From Paenibacillus sp. OV219 (GTDB lineage: Bacteria; Bacillota; Bacilli; Paenibacillales; Paenibacillaceae), in the NCBI RefSeq assembly GCF_900110075.1, contig NZ_FOCJ01000011.1, positions 121,083 through 185,082 of the forward strand: 64,000 nt of DNA. Direction: 5' to 3'. Below the pieces are notes generated by a model. It had not been told where the DNA came from. It saw nothing but the letters and a program-made list of their open reading frames with translations, and did no database searches. A program made the translations under genes and the position numbers. Of the stretch, positions 45,300 to 55,714 are shown one piece after another. Positions within the stretch are counted from its first letter, which is position 1, and each line of letters begins with the position of its first letter.

Positions 45300-46979
45300 A
45301 TGAGAACGAATGTTATTGAACAACTGCACGATCAGCTGAAAGAAGCGATTGCGGATGCAGTCGTGAACGCGGGACTTGCAGCTCGTGAAGAGCTGCCTGT
45401 ATTCGTGTTGGAGGTGCCGAAGGATAAGGCGCACGGCGACCTGGCAACGAACGCAGCGATGCAGCTGACGAAGCTCGCGAAGAAGAACCCGCGCCAAATC
45501 GCTGAAGCGATTATTGCCGGACTTGATACGAAGAAAGCTTCCATCCAGAGTGCTGAGATTGCCGGACCGGGCTTCATTAACTTCCGCATGGACCGCAGCT
45601 ATCTCTATCCAGTCGTAGCTCAGGTGTCAGAACAAGGCGCTGATTATGGCCGCATTGATGCTGGCGGAGGCCAGCGCGTACAAGTCGAGTTCGTCAGCGC
45701 GAACCCGACGGGCAGCCTACACCTTGGCCATGCTCGCGGCGCGGCGGTAGGCGATGCGCTTTGCAACGTGCTTGATTTTGCCGGCTATGATGTATCGAGA
45801 GAGTATTATATTAACGATGCGGGCAAGCAGGTTGCGAATCTTGCTTACTCCATTGAAGCGCGCTACAAGCAAGAGCTCGGCCAAGAGGCTGAAATGCCAG
45901 AGGACGGCTACCACGGCGAAGATATTAGCGGCTTCGCGAAAGAGCTTGCTGCGAATGAAGGAGATCGCCTGCTGTCGCTGCCGGATGAGGAGCGCTTCAC
46001 TTTCTTCCGCGACTACGGACTTGAGCGCGAGCTGGGCAAGATCAAGCGCGATCTCGGCAATTTCCGCGTAGCGTTTGATGTATGGTACAGCGAGACTTCG
46101 CTGTACAATACCGGCCAAGTGGAGCAGGCGCTTGAAGCGCTTCGTGAACGCGGCCAAGTGTTCGAAGAAGAAGGCGCGACTTGGCTGAACACGATGGAGT
46201 ACGGTGACGACAAGAACCGTGTACTTGTGAAAAATGACGGCTCGTACACCTATTTGACGCCGGATATCGCATACCACCGTGACAAATATGCGCGCGGATT
46301 CGACCAGATGATTAACATTTGGGGCGCTGACCACCACGGTTATATCCCGCGTGTGAAAGCCGCGATGGATGCACTCGGCAACGATTCGAAGAAACTGGTC
46401 GTATTGATTGCTCAGATGGTGAGCTTGTTCCAGAACGGCGAGAAAGTGAAAATGTCGAAGCGTACGGGCAAAGCCGTCACGATGGTAGACTTGATGGACG
46501 AGGTCGGCATCGATGCCATTCGCTATTTCTTCACGATGCGCAGCATGGATTCACACCTGGATTTCGATATGGATCTGGCGATTTCCACATCCAATGAGAA
46601 TCCGGTGTTCTATGTGCAGTACGCGCACGCGCGGATTTGCAGCATCTTCCGCCAAGCGGAGGAGCAGGGCATTGCGGTATTGCCGCTTGCTGATGTAGAT
46701 CTGGGCAAGCTGACAACCGAGCACGAATTCGATCTGCTTCGCAGAATCGGCGAGCTGCCGCAAGAAATCGCGGAAGCTGCATCGCAATACGCGCCGCATC
46801 GTCTCATCCGCTATGTATACGAGCTCGCGTCGCTGTTCCACAGCTACTACAGAGCCGACCGCGTCATTACCGAAGACGCGGCTCAAACCCAGGCGCGCTT
46901 CGCGCTGCTTGGCGCGACGCGTACGGCGATCGCGAACGTGCTGCGCCTCGTCGGCGTATCGGCGCCCGAGCGCATGTAA
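45300..46979 (+). CDS. argS: arginyl-tRNA synthetase, ywiB-linked copy
   Basis: The 559-residue enzyme matches B. subtilis ArgS in length. HIGH appears as [10 protein letters not shown] near residue 140 and KMSKS as [12 protein letters not shown] near 383; the Arg-tRNA-synthetase N-terminal domain (Add-1) is at about 5-90 and the DALR domain at the C-terminus. AGGGGGA lies 12 bases upstream of the ATG. It sits directly behind ywiB and has no T-box of its own, so it is probably the constitutive housekeeping enzyme. Confidence 0.95.
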   Translation: MRTNVIEQLHDQLKEAIADAVVNAGLAAREELPVFVLEVPKDKAHGDLATNAAMQLTKLAKKNPRQIAEAIIAGLDTKKASIQSAEIAGPGFINFRMDRSYLYPVVAQVSEQGADYGRIDAGGGQRVQVEFVSANPTGSLHLGHARGAAVGDALCNVLDFAGYDVSREYYINDAGKQVANLAYSIEARYKQELGQEAEMPEDGYHGEDISGFAKELAANEGDRLLSLPDEERFTFFRDYGLERELGKIKRDLGNFRVAFDVWYSETSLYNTGQVEQALEALRERGQVFEEEGATWLNTMEYGDDKNRVLVKNDGSYTYLTPDIAYHRDKYARGFDQMINIWGADHHGYIPRVKAAMDALGNDSKKLVVLIAQMVSLFQNGEKVKMSKRTGKAVTMVDLMDEVGIDAIRYFFTMRSMDSHLDFDMDLAISTSNENPVFYVQYAHARICSIFRQAEEQGIAVLPLADVDLGKLTTEHEFDLLRRIGELPQEIAEAASQYAPHRLIRYVYELASLFHSYYRADRVITEDAAQTQARFALLGATRTAIANVLRLVGVSAPERM

Positions 46980-46988
46980 CATCCGCGG

Positions 46989-47060
46989 CTAACGGCCTTC
47001 GCGCTTAGCGCCTCGAGCCTAGCACTAGCGGCCTTCGCGCACTTAGCGCCTAGCGCCCCT
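46989..47060. repeat. short GC-rich direct repeat
   Basis: CGGCCTTCGCGC followed by TTAGCGCCT occurs twice (near 46989 and 47028, the second with AC inserted) between argS and the convergent subtilase gene. No clear terminator is seen in this gap. Confidence 0.5.
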
Positions 47061-47097
47061 GCACCAACCCAAAAGCAAAACAAACCGCGGACGCTGT

Positions 47098-48222
47098 TCA
47101 TCGGTCCCCGGTCTGCAGCATACGCATCACATCAAGCTCCCCGGCTATTCGGGGGGCTTTTGTGCCTCTTAGAGGCAACATTGATCGTTTCACGACCGTT
47201 TTAATATCAGCTGGCGACAGTCCCGGTCGATGAGCAAGCAGTAGAGCGATGGCGCCGCTGACATGCGAGGTGGCCATCGAGGTGCCGCTCATTTCGTGAT
47301 ATTTGCCGCGCAGCCATGAGGACAGAATTTTGTCACCTGGCGCGTAAACATCAATATAAGTGCCGCGATTGCTGAACGGCGCAATGCGGCGCAGCCTGTT
47401 CGTCGCGCCGACGGCAATGGTCTGCGGATAACGGGCTGGGTAGTCAATCGCTTTGCGTTTGCCGTCGTTGCCGGACGAAGCGACAATAATAACGCCGGCG
47501 TTGTACGCATTCGTGACAGCGGTCAGCAGCGATTTACTTCGCGTTTTCATACCAAAGCTCATGTTGACAATGTCCATCTTGTTGCGCACGCACCAGTCAA
47601 TGCCGAGTACAATATCAGAGACGAAGGCGCTCCCGTTCTGATCGAATGCTTTCACAGGATAGACGGTGGCGCGTGGCGCTACGCCGATCATGCCGTGCAG
47701 CTGGTTAGCGGCGGCGATCGTACCGGCGATGTGGGTGCCGTGTCCATTATCATCATGCGGTAGCGTGCCGCGGCTAAGCAGATTGATGCCCCGACCGAGC
47801 GAATGCTTCAAGTCGGGATGGCTGAAGTCAACGCCGGTGTCAATGACGCCGACTTTGACGCGGTGGCCTGTCGTCATGCTCCAGGCGAGTGGCGCTTTAA
47901 TCTCTTGTACGCCCCACGGAATTCCTTTTTCGCGGGATACGGATTTGAATGCGGTAGAATGAACCGTCAGAAGGGGGTCGTTCTCGACCCGGATGTCGGA
48001 GCAGGCAGCGGAAGAGAGCAGATCTTGAGCGATCGGCAGGGAGAAGCCATGAATGGATGGGAGATGGCGGACCAGCTTCGCGCTGTTGTCGAATTTCGAC
48101 CATTCGCTGTGGAACTGCTCGTAATCGGCAAACTGCCGGAAACGGACGATCCGCCGCTTAACGTTAGTGGCCCCAAGTGATAACGCGCTGTATAACAGGC
48201 GGAGAATTGTCGTTTTGTCCAA
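47098..48222 (-). CDS. S8-family subtilisin-like serine protease, no signal peptide
   Basis: The 374-residue protease has the catalytic triad in VGVIDTGVD near 127 (Asp), GHGTHIAGT near 163 (His) and SGTSMATSHVSG near 319 (Ser), with ASSGN near 255 for the oxyanion hole. The first 85 residues look like an I9-type propeptide. I chose TTG 48222 because GGAGGGG (48232-48238) lies nine bases upstream; the longer frame to 48327 has no binding site. No signal peptide is visible, so it may act inside the cell or be exported by another route. Confidence 0.85.
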   Translation of the reverse strand: MDKTTILRLLYSALSLGATNVKRRIVRFRQFADYEQFHSEWSKFDNSAKLVRHLPSIHGFSLPIAQDLLSSAACSDIRVENDPLLTVHSTAFKSVSREKGIPWGVQEIKAPLAWSMTTGHRVKVGVIDTGVDFSHPDLKHSLGRGINLLSRGTLPHDDNGHGTHIAGTIAAANQLHGMIGVAPRATVYPVKAFDQNGSAFVSDIVLGIDWCVRNKMDIVNMSFGMKTRSKSLLTAVTNAYNAGVIIVASSGNDGKRKAIDYPARYPQTIAVGATNRLRRIAPFSNRGTYIDVYAPGDKILSSWLRGKYHEMSGTSMATSHVSGAIALLLAHRPGLSPADIKTVVKRSMLPLRGTKAPRIAGELDVMRMLQTGDR

Positions 48223-48473
48223 ATTTGGCTTCCCCTCCATGGCGACGTTGTTGTTAACTGAGCTGCAATGAATCGGAAGTGAGCAGTTACAACGTTTGCT
48301 GCAGTATTGTATGAACGAGCGTAACAAGCTGTATGAGCAACTTGCCTTTTTTCACATAATTAGGCTGCAAACCGTGTCATTCGCCGTACGGGCACATAGT
48401 ATAAACCAAGAGTCATTTACGGGCTCTTATTACCGGAATAGGCGGCAGCGCTTTATCCGGAAGGATACAGTCA

Positions 48474-48505
48474 AAGCGAAGGGTTCTCCTTCGCTTTTTC
48501 TTTTG
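48474..48505 (+). terminator. orphan plus-strand terminator
   Basis: AAGCGAAGG (48474-48482) and CCTTCGCTT (48488-48496) enclose a five-base loop and are followed by TTTCTTTT. No plus-strand gene lies upstream, so it may end a small RNA transcribed from the 48223-48470 gap, or shield rpoE from upstream transcription. Confidence 0.6.
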
Positions 48506-48642
48506 GGCATTAGCCATATATAGGGGAGCTTGCTTTTTCGAAAGAAATAGGTTTTACTATAGGTTGATAATGGATTGCTTGGATTTCAGGTGAAATGGTT
48601 TGTGCCAGTCCCGGCAGTTGTACATGAGAGGAAGTGTCCGAA

Positions 48643-49218
48643 ATGAGCAGCGAGATTGTCTTGAAGATCGATCCAGAGCGCGTGAAAGAAATGCCCATGG
48701 TCGACCTCGCATTTGAATTGCTGAAAGCGGCGAACCAGCCGTTCTACTATCGCGATCTAATGATGGAAATTGCAAAAGTTCGGGGCTTGTCCCAAGATCA
48801 AATCAACAATGTCATTGCGCAAGTATATACAGAAATTAATATCGACGGTCGTTTCGCGTGCGTCGGCAGCAACATGTGGGGACTGAAGCGCTGGTACCCA
48901 GTTGAGCGTAATGAAGATCCGGTTGGAAATGCGAAGCGTTCACGCATTATCAACGATGAAGAGGAAGACGAAGATCTTTACGCCGACGAGGAAGAGGATA
49001 CTTACGCAACCGAGGACGATTTCGATTCTTACGATGAGGATCAAGAGAACTTCGAAGAAACCGAGGAAGACGCCGAAGCCGATGAAGAAGTGGTTATCGA
49101 CGACGAAGAGATCGAAGAAGAGGGCATTGAAGTCGAAGGCGTCGGTGTAGAAGATGCTGACGACGAAGAGGATGCTGAGGAAGACTTCGACGAAGAAGAC
49201 GAAGAAGACGACAAATAA
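48643..49218 (+). CDS. rpoE: RNA polymerase delta subunit
   Basis: The 191-residue protein has the HARE-HTH domain in its first 90 residues (ELLKAANQPFYYRDLMMEIA; NMWGLKRWYP) followed by an acidic, disordered tail of about 100 residues rich in Asp and Glu. Delta binds core RNA polymerase and helps it release from nucleic acid. ATG 48643 lies ten bases after GAGAGGAA. It precedes pyrG as in B. subtilis. Confidence 0.95.
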   Translation: MSSEIVLKIDPERVKEMPMVDLAFELLKAANQPFYYRDLMMEIAKVRGLSQDQINNVIAQVYTEINIDGRFACVGSNMWGLKRWYPVERNEDPVGNAKRSRIINDEEEDEDLYADEEEDTYATEDDFDSYDEDQENFEETEEDAEADEEVVIDDEEIEEEGIEVEGVGVEDADDEEDAEEDFDEEDEEDDK

Positions 49219-49231
49219 AATCGCTTGTGCT

Positions 49232-49264
49232 GGTATCCCTGTGTCCGCTTGACATGGGGATACC
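49232..49264 (+). terminator. hairpin after rpoE, overlapping the pyrG promoter
   Basis: GGTATCCC and GGGGATACC form a stem whose 3' half contains the -35 box of pyrG. There is no T-run, so terminator function is uncertain. Confidence 0.4.
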
Positions 49265-49287
49265 GTGCGAGTAAACTATTGTTTGGG
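49249..49287 (+). promoter_or_regulatory. pyrG promoter with GGGC initiation site
   Basis: TTGACA (49249-49254), 17 bases, TAAACT (49272-49277), then GGGC at 49285, seven bases further. In B. subtilis the same start allows CTP-dependent slippage: low CTP stalls at the C and adds extra G residues, which then pair with the terminator's C-rich arm and let transcription into pyrG continue. Confidence 0.8.
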
Positions 49288-49324
49288 CTTCAAGTACGGA
49301 CAATGTAAGCAATAGACAAATTCA

Positions 49325-49358
49325 GAAAGTGCCCCGTTTATACGGGTGTCACTTTTTT
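49325..49358 (+). terminator. pyrG leader attenuator
   Basis: AAAGTGCCCCGT and ACGGGTGTCACTT form a stem followed by TTTTTT. The 5' arm holds CCCC, the partner for a poly-G tract added at the transcript start. Confidence 0.78.
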
Positions 49359-49407
49359 CTTTTTTTTAACCATTTTTCTTCGGAAAATGGGGGAAACTAT
49401 TCTTTAA

Positions 49408-51039
<1,632 letters not shown>

Positions 51040-51081
51040 GCCGATTAGACAATATTTTTTAAGAAATTTTCCAACAGAAGC

Positions 51082-51107
51082 AGGAATATGGATGACCGGA
51101 CGCGAAT
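51082..51107 (+). promoter_or_regulatory. candidate sigma-H promoter of spo0F
   Basis: AGGAATA (51082-51088) and GAAT (51104-51107) resemble the sigma-H -35 and -10 elements, with a spacer one base longer than usual. B. subtilis spo0F is transcribed from a sigma-H promoter. Confidence 0.4.
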
Positions 51108-51180
51108 CAGTAGCGAGGGTTATGGAATTCTAATCCAATCTCGGCGATTGATTGTCGTGCATTTCTGGGAGGGTTTCAAG

Positions 51181-51579
51181 TTGGAAAACAAGAAAGTCTT
51201 GATTGTCGATGATCAGAATGGCATTCGTATCCTATTGATGGAAGTGTTCAGTAGCGAAGGGTATACAACCTTTCAAGCCCCGAACGGCAAACTGGCGCTC
51301 GAAATCGTAAAGAGCGAGAACCCCGATCTGGTTTTATTGGATATGAAGATTCCAGGTATGGACGGACTGGAGATTTTGAAGCATGTCAAAGCGATTAACA
51401 AGGATATTAAAGTCATTATGATGACGGCCTATGGTGAACTCGACATGATTAAGGAAGCGACCGATCACGGGGCGCTGATGCATTTTACAAAGCCGTTTGA
51501 TATCGATGAGATGCGAATGGCGGTTAATCTTCAGCTGCGTGGCGGAGACGCAAGCGGCTGGTATGCAGTGGGATCCTAA
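51181..51579 (+). CDS. spo0F: sporulation response regulator Spo0F
   Basis: The 132-residue single-domain receiver starts with TTG at 51181 behind GGGAGGG. All key residues fall where they do in B. subtilis Spo0F: Asp10 and Asp11 (VLIVDDQNG), Asp54 phosphoacceptor ([11 protein letters not shown]), Thr82 (MMTAYGE) and Lys104 (HFTKPFD). It relays phosphate from sensor kinases to Spo0B and so to Spo0A. No DNA-binding domain is present. The position between pyrG and fbaA agrees. The stop codon lies in its terminator. Confidence 0.95.
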   Translation: MENKKVLIVDDQNGIRILLMEVFSSEGYTTFQAPNGKLALEIVKSENPDLVLLDMKIPGMDGLEILKHVKAINKDIKVIMMTAYGELDMIKEATDHGALMHFTKPFDIDEMRMAVNLQLRGGDASGWYAVGS

Positions 51580-51602
51580 TCAGAGGATCTCACTTTTTTT
51601 TT
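51567..51602 (+). terminator. spo0F terminator overlapping the stop codon
   Basis: AGTGGGATCCT and AGAGGATCTCACT form a stem followed by a T tract. The stop codon TAA (51577-51579) lies at the top of the stem. Confidence 0.9.
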
Positions 51603-51681
51603 ATGCTGAAATCGGTCGGTTGGGCATGTAAGGGAAAATGGGGATTTTCAGGCGCTTGTACCAAACGAAACTTGATTGTGG

Positions 51682-51687
51682 TATACT
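51682..51687 (+). promoter_or_regulatory. extended -10 element of fbaA
   Basis: TGGTATACT has the TGn extension before TATACT. The -35 region (TACCAA at 17 bases) is poor, as is common with extended -10 promoters. It lies 90 bases before fbaA. Confidence 0.5.
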
Positions 51688-51776
51688 GATTTGGTGCGTA
51701 TCAGATGCGTGAGTTTTATCAAAGACAACCTTATGGGGCGTAATGCTTCATAACACCTTAGGAGGAGTAGAGAACC

Positions 51777-52631
51777 ATGCCACTCGTTTCAATGACTGAA
51801 TTTCTGCCACAGGCAAAAGCTAACAAATTCGCGGTAGGCCAGTTCAATATGAACAACCTGGAGTTCGCGCAAGCGATCACTGAAGCCGCTATGGAAGAAA
51901 AATCTCCGTTTATCTTCGGTGTATCCGAAGGAGCCCTGAAATACATGGGTATCGAGTACACAGTTGCAATCGCTGAAGCGGCTGCGAAGAAATCCGGTTT
52001 GCCAATCGCGCTTCACCTTGACCACGGCAGCAGCTTCGAAGTTGCGATGAAATGTATCCGTGCAGGTTTCTCGTCCGTTATGTTCGACGGTTCCCACTAT
52101 GGACTTGAAGAGAATATCGAGTTGACGAAGCAAGTTGTTAAAGCGGCACGCGCTATGGGCGTTTCCGTTGAGGGCGAGCTTGGTACAATCGGCGGCGTTG
52201 AGGATGACATCAGCGTTGACGAAGAGCACGCTTCCCTTGCTAAGCCAGAAGAAGCGATCCGTTTCTACGAAGAAACTGGCGTTGACTGCTTGGCAATTGC
52301 TGTAGGTACTGCTCACGGCATGTACAAAGGCGATCCAAAGATCCACTACGATATTATCCAAAAAGTATCCGATGCCATTCCAGTTCCAGTTGTATTGCAC
52401 GGCGGTTCCGGTGTGCCTGACGAAGCAATTCGCCTGTCCATCGCGGCTGGCGTAGGCAAAATCAACGTAAATACAGAAAATCAAGTGGCTTGCACGAACG
52501 CAATCCGCGAAGTATTGAGCGGCAACGCTTCGGTTTACGATCCTCGTAAATACCTAGTGCCAGCTCGTTCTGCAATGAAAGCAGTCGTTCAAGAAAAAAT
52601 CCGTTTGTTCGGCAGCAGCAATCAAGCGTAA
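51777..52631 (+). CDS. fbaA: class II fructose-1,6-bisphosphate aldolase
   Basis: The 284-residue enzyme has the zinc-binding motifs LHLDHGSSFE near 81, FDGSHYGLEEN near 103, VGTAHGMYKGDPK near 178 and VLHGGSGVPDE near 206. It cleaves fructose bisphosphate in glycolysis. TAGGAGGAG precedes the ATG. It follows spo0F as in Bacillus, but the transaldolase gene that follows fbaA in B. subtilis is missing here. Confidence 0.96.
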   Translation: MPLVSMTEFLPQAKANKFAVGQFNMNNLEFAQAITEAAMEEKSPFIFGVSEGALKYMGIEYTVAIAEAAAKKSGLPIALHLDHGSSFEVAMKCIRAGFSSVMFDGSHYGLEENIELTKQVVKAARAMGVSVEGELGTIGGVEDDISVDEEHASLAKPEEAIRFYEETGVDCLAIAVGTAHGMYKGDPKIHYDIIQKVSDAIPVPVVLHGGSGVPDEAIRLSIAAGVGKINVNTENQVACTNAIREVLSGNASVYDPRKYLVPARSAMKAVVQEKIRLFGSSNQA

Positions 52632-52835
52632 CTTCCGGAGCAAACTAAGAATCAAACAAACAGCCGCGTCATGCGCGCGGGCCGATTGAAAACAGGCGCT
52701 GTCGTCCTTCAAGAAGTTGTTGAAAGATGGAGCGCTTGCTTTGTGGCATTTAACCGTTTCGCTAGGGGGCAACCCGACTCTCGCGGCCGTTTGATTCTTC
52801 TGTTCACTTCTCGGATAGGAGGATATGGACTACAG

Positions 52836-54083
52836 ATGGAAAAACTGATGATCCGTGGCGGACAACCGCTGCGTGGCACCGTGCAGATTAGCGGCGCGAA
52901 GAATAGTGCAGTGGCGCTGCTTCCGGCAGCAATATTGGCAGAATCAACGGTAACGCTGGACAACCTTCCGCATTTGAGTGATGTTGCGGTGTACAGTGAA
53001 ATTTTAGAAGAACTTGGCGGCACGGTAGAATGGAACGATGATTCAATCGTCATTAATCCCGCTGCTATGCAATCGATCCCGATGCCTAATGGCAAAGTGA
53101 AGCTGCTGCGTGCTTCGTATTATTTGATGGGTGCATTGTTGGGCCGTTTCGGCGAAGCAACAATCGGTCTCCCAGGCGGCTGCAATTTCGAGCCTCGTCC
53201 GATTGATCAGCATATTAAAGGGTTTGAAGCGCTTGGCGCACAAGTGACGAATGACCACGGCTCCGTACGGATTGTGGCAAAAGAACTGCGCGGGGCGAAA
53301 ATTTACTTAGATGTCGTCAGTGTTGGGGCGACGATTAACATTATGCTCGCGGCCTCTCGGGCCAAAGGGTCCACCATTATTGAAAATGCGGCAAAAGAGC
53401 CTGAAATCATAGATGTAGCTACACTCCTTAATTCCATGGGCGCCAAGATTAAAGGTGCCGGTACCGAGACAATCCGGATCGAAGGTGTCGATCAGATGCA
53501 CGGCTGCCGTCATTCTATCATTCCCGATCGCATTCAAGCAGGAACATATATGATTGCTGCAGCGGCAACGCGCGGCGATGTATTAATTGATAACGTTATT
53601 CCGAAGCATATGGAAGCTGTCACAGCGAAGCTTCAAGAGATGGGCGTACATGTGTACGAGATGGATGAGTCCATACGTATCGTGGGCCAGCCGCGTTATG
53701 AAGCCATTGATGTGAAGGCGCTCGTATACCCCGGTTTTGCCACAGATTTGCAATCCCCAATGACCAGCTTGCTGACACAAGCGACAGGCGTCAGCATTTT
53801 GAGTGACTATGTATACAGCAACCGATTCAAGCATGTGCCGGAGCTTACGCGGATGGGCGCTAACATTCGTGTGGAAGGTCGTTCGGCAATTGTCGACGGC
53901 GGAAAGCTCAATGCAGCTAAAGTACGCGCAGCGGATTTGCGGGCAGGAGCAGCACTTGTTGTTGCGGCACTGACTGTAGATGGCGGCGTGACTGAGATTA
54001 CAGGCGTTGAATATATTGATCGTGGTTATGATAACCTCGTTGAAAATTTACGTTTGCTTGGAGCCGATGTTTGGCGTGAATAG
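52836..54083 (+). CDS. murA: UDP-N-acetylglucosamine 1-carboxyvinyltransferase
   Basis: The 415-residue enzyme starts at ATG 52836 (GGAGG 13 bases upstream) and reads [16 protein letters not shown], with the substrate motif [12 protein letters not shown] near 20 and the catalytic Cys in [15 protein letters not shown] near 117. It transfers enolpyruvate to UDP-GlcNAc, the first committed step of peptidoglycan synthesis. Its place before rho matches murAB/murZ of B. subtilis, the second of two MurA copies in most Firmicutes. Confidence 0.95.
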   Translation: MEKLMIRGGQPLRGTVQISGAKNSAVALLPAAILAESTVTLDNLPHLSDVAVYSEILEELGGTVEWNDDSIVINPAAMQSIPMPNGKVKLLRASYYLMGALLGRFGEATIGLPGGCNFEPRPIDQHIKGFEALGAQVTNDHGSVRIVAKELRGAKIYLDVVSVGATINIMLAASRAKGSTIIENAAKEPEIIDVATLLNSMGAKIKGAGTETIRIEGVDQMHGCRHSIIPDRIQAGTYMIAAAATRGDVLIDNVIPKHMEAVTAKLQEMGVHVYEMDESIRIVGQPRYEAIDVKALVYPGFATDLQSPMTSLLTQATGVSILSDYVYSNRFKHVPELTRMGANIRVEGRSAIVDGGKLNAAKVRAADLRAGAALVVAALTVDGGVTEITGVEYIDRGYDNLVENLRLLGADVWRE

Positions 54084-54161
54084 TCGGTACATTTCGGGTC
54101 GGCCTTTGGAATAGAGAAGGCCGATTCCGGCAATGATGGTTGAGGCTTGGACTTTTTTTGA

Positions 54162-54205
54162 AAATCTAAGAAAGCATAAGTTTTCGATATACTTTGCTTA
54201 GATTT
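54162..54205. promoter_or_regulatory. inverted repeat in the rho leader
   Basis: AAATCTAAG (54162-54170) and CTTAGATTT (54197-54205) are perfectly complementary 26 bases apart, 70 bases before the rho start. It may be an operator or an RNA hairpin. Confidence 0.5.
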
Positions 54206-54274
54206 CTCCTGTTTTGCCAGTACAAGGACGGCATAGTCGTTTTTGCTTGGAACATTGACAAAGATGGTGATATT

Positions 54275-55654
54275 ATGTCAGAACTTCAGATCGCCGATCT
54301 TGAAGTGATGAAGCTCACAGAGCTGTATAAGCTGGCCAAACAGCACCAGATTCAAGGCTATGGCCAATTGAAGAAGAGAGAACTAATTTTTGCGATTCTG
54401 CGTGCGCAAGCTGAGCAGAGCGGACTTATGTTTATGCAAGGTGTACTCGAAATTTTGCCCGAAGGCTTCGGGTTTTTGCGACCGATTAACTATTTGCCAA
54501 GTCCGGAAGATATTTACATTTCCGCTTCACAAATCCGTAAATTTGACCTCCGTACAGGTGATTTAGTTTCCGGTAAATGTCGTGCCCCTAAAGAAAACGA
54601 GCGATTTTTCGGATTGCTTCAAGTAAATGCCGTTAATGGAGAAAGCCCCGAACATGCTGCAGAACGTCTTCATTTTCCTGCTCTTACTCCACTCTATCCC
54701 GAGAAAAGATTGGTGCTCGAAACCGCCACTCCTAAGCTATCTACACGAATTATGGATATTCTTGTGCCAGTCGGGCTCGGTCAGCGTGGTTTGATTGTGG
54801 CGCCGCCTAAGGCCGGTAAGACATTGCTTCTGAAGGAAATTGCGAACAGTATTTCCACCAATCATCCCGAGATCGAATTGTTTGTGCTCCTCATTGATGA
54901 GCGTCCTGAGGAAGTAACTGACATGTCACGTTCCGTGAAAGGCGAGGTCGTCGCTTCGACATTCGACGAGCTGCCAGAGAATCACATTAAAGTTGCGGAG
55001 CTAGTACTTGAGCGCGCGCTACGACTCGTAGAGCACAAGAAAGATGTCGTTATTCTGCTCGACAGTATTACACGTCTGGCTCGTGCATACAACCTCGTTG
55101 TGCCGGCGTCCGGCCGTACGCTTAGCGGTGGTATCGACCCTGCGGCGTTCCATCGTCCGAAACGGTTCTTCGGTTCCGCTCGTAACGTGGAGGAAGGCGG
55201 CAGCTTGACAATTTTGGCAACAGCTCTTGTTGAGACAGGCTCGCGTATGGATGATATTATTTATGAAGAATTTAAAGGTACAGGCAATATGGAGCTTCAT
55301 CTTGATCGGAAGCTCGCGGAACGCCGTATTTTCCCGGCGGTCGATATTCGCCGTTCCGGCACGCGTCGCGAAGAGATGCTCATGTCGAAGGAACAGCTTG
55401 ATAAAGTTTGGGCAATCCGTAAGAGCATGAATGATTCGATGGAGTTTGTGGACGGCTTCTTGAAGAAGCTTGGCGAGACGAAGACGAACGAAGAGTTCTT
55501 GATGTCGCTGGACACGTCTGCTGTGGTGCCACCGCCAAGAAGCAGACCGAGCTCAAGCGGAAGCGGGGGCGTTCGGACGAGCAGCAGCGGTTCCGGGGGC
55601 AGCGGTTCGACTGCACCGCGAAGACCGGCGACACGCTCGACGACCGTGACTTAG
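54275..55654 (+). CDS. rho: transcription termination factor Rho with extra C-terminal tail
   Basis: The 459-residue protein has the Rho N-terminal helix and cold-shock RNA-binding domain ([15 protein letters not shown] near 45), Walker [15 protein letters not shown] near 175, [13 protein letters not shown] near 208 and [13 protein letters not shown] near 258. The hexamer terminates transcripts by pulling on RNA. After the conserved end near residue 416 there is a tail of about 43 residues rich in Ser, Gly, Arg and Pro that most Rho proteins lack. The start at ATG 54275 has a weak binding site (GATGGTGAT). Confidence 0.95.
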   Translation: MSELQIADLEVMKLTELYKLAKQHQIQGYGQLKKRELIFAILRAQAEQSGLMFMQGVLEILPEGFGFLRPINYLPSPEDIYISASQIRKFDLRTGDLVSGKCRAPKENERFFGLLQVNAVNGESPEHAAERLHFPALTPLYPEKRLVLETATPKLSTRIMDILVPVGLGQRGLIVAPPKAGKTLLLKEIANSISTNHPEIELFVLLIDERPEEVTDMSRSVKGEVVASTFDELPENHIKVAELVLERALRLVEHKKDVVILLDSITRLARAYNLVVPASGRTLSGGIDPAAFHRPKRFFGSARNVEEGGSLTILATALVETGSRMDDIIYEEFKGTGNMELHLDRKLAERRIFPAVDIRRSGTRREEMLMSKEQLDKVWAIRKSMNDSMEFVDGFLKKLGETKTNEEFLMSLDTSAVVPPPRSRPSSSGSGGVRTSSSGSGGSGSTAPRRPATRSTTVT

Positions 55655-55714
55655 ATATTGCTTTACGAAGTGACATTTTGCCCTGAGCAAAATGTTTAGG
55701 AGGTTAGTTACATC

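Noticed and set aside
42931..46979. recent tandem duplication of argS
   Set aside because: The two proteins differ in both signature motifs and in their N-terminal domains, so they are not a fresh duplicate.
54100..54126. CGGCCTT/AAGGCCG hairpin as murA terminator
   Set aside because: The stem is not followed by a T tract; the nearest T run is 27 bases downstream, so function as a terminator is unproven.
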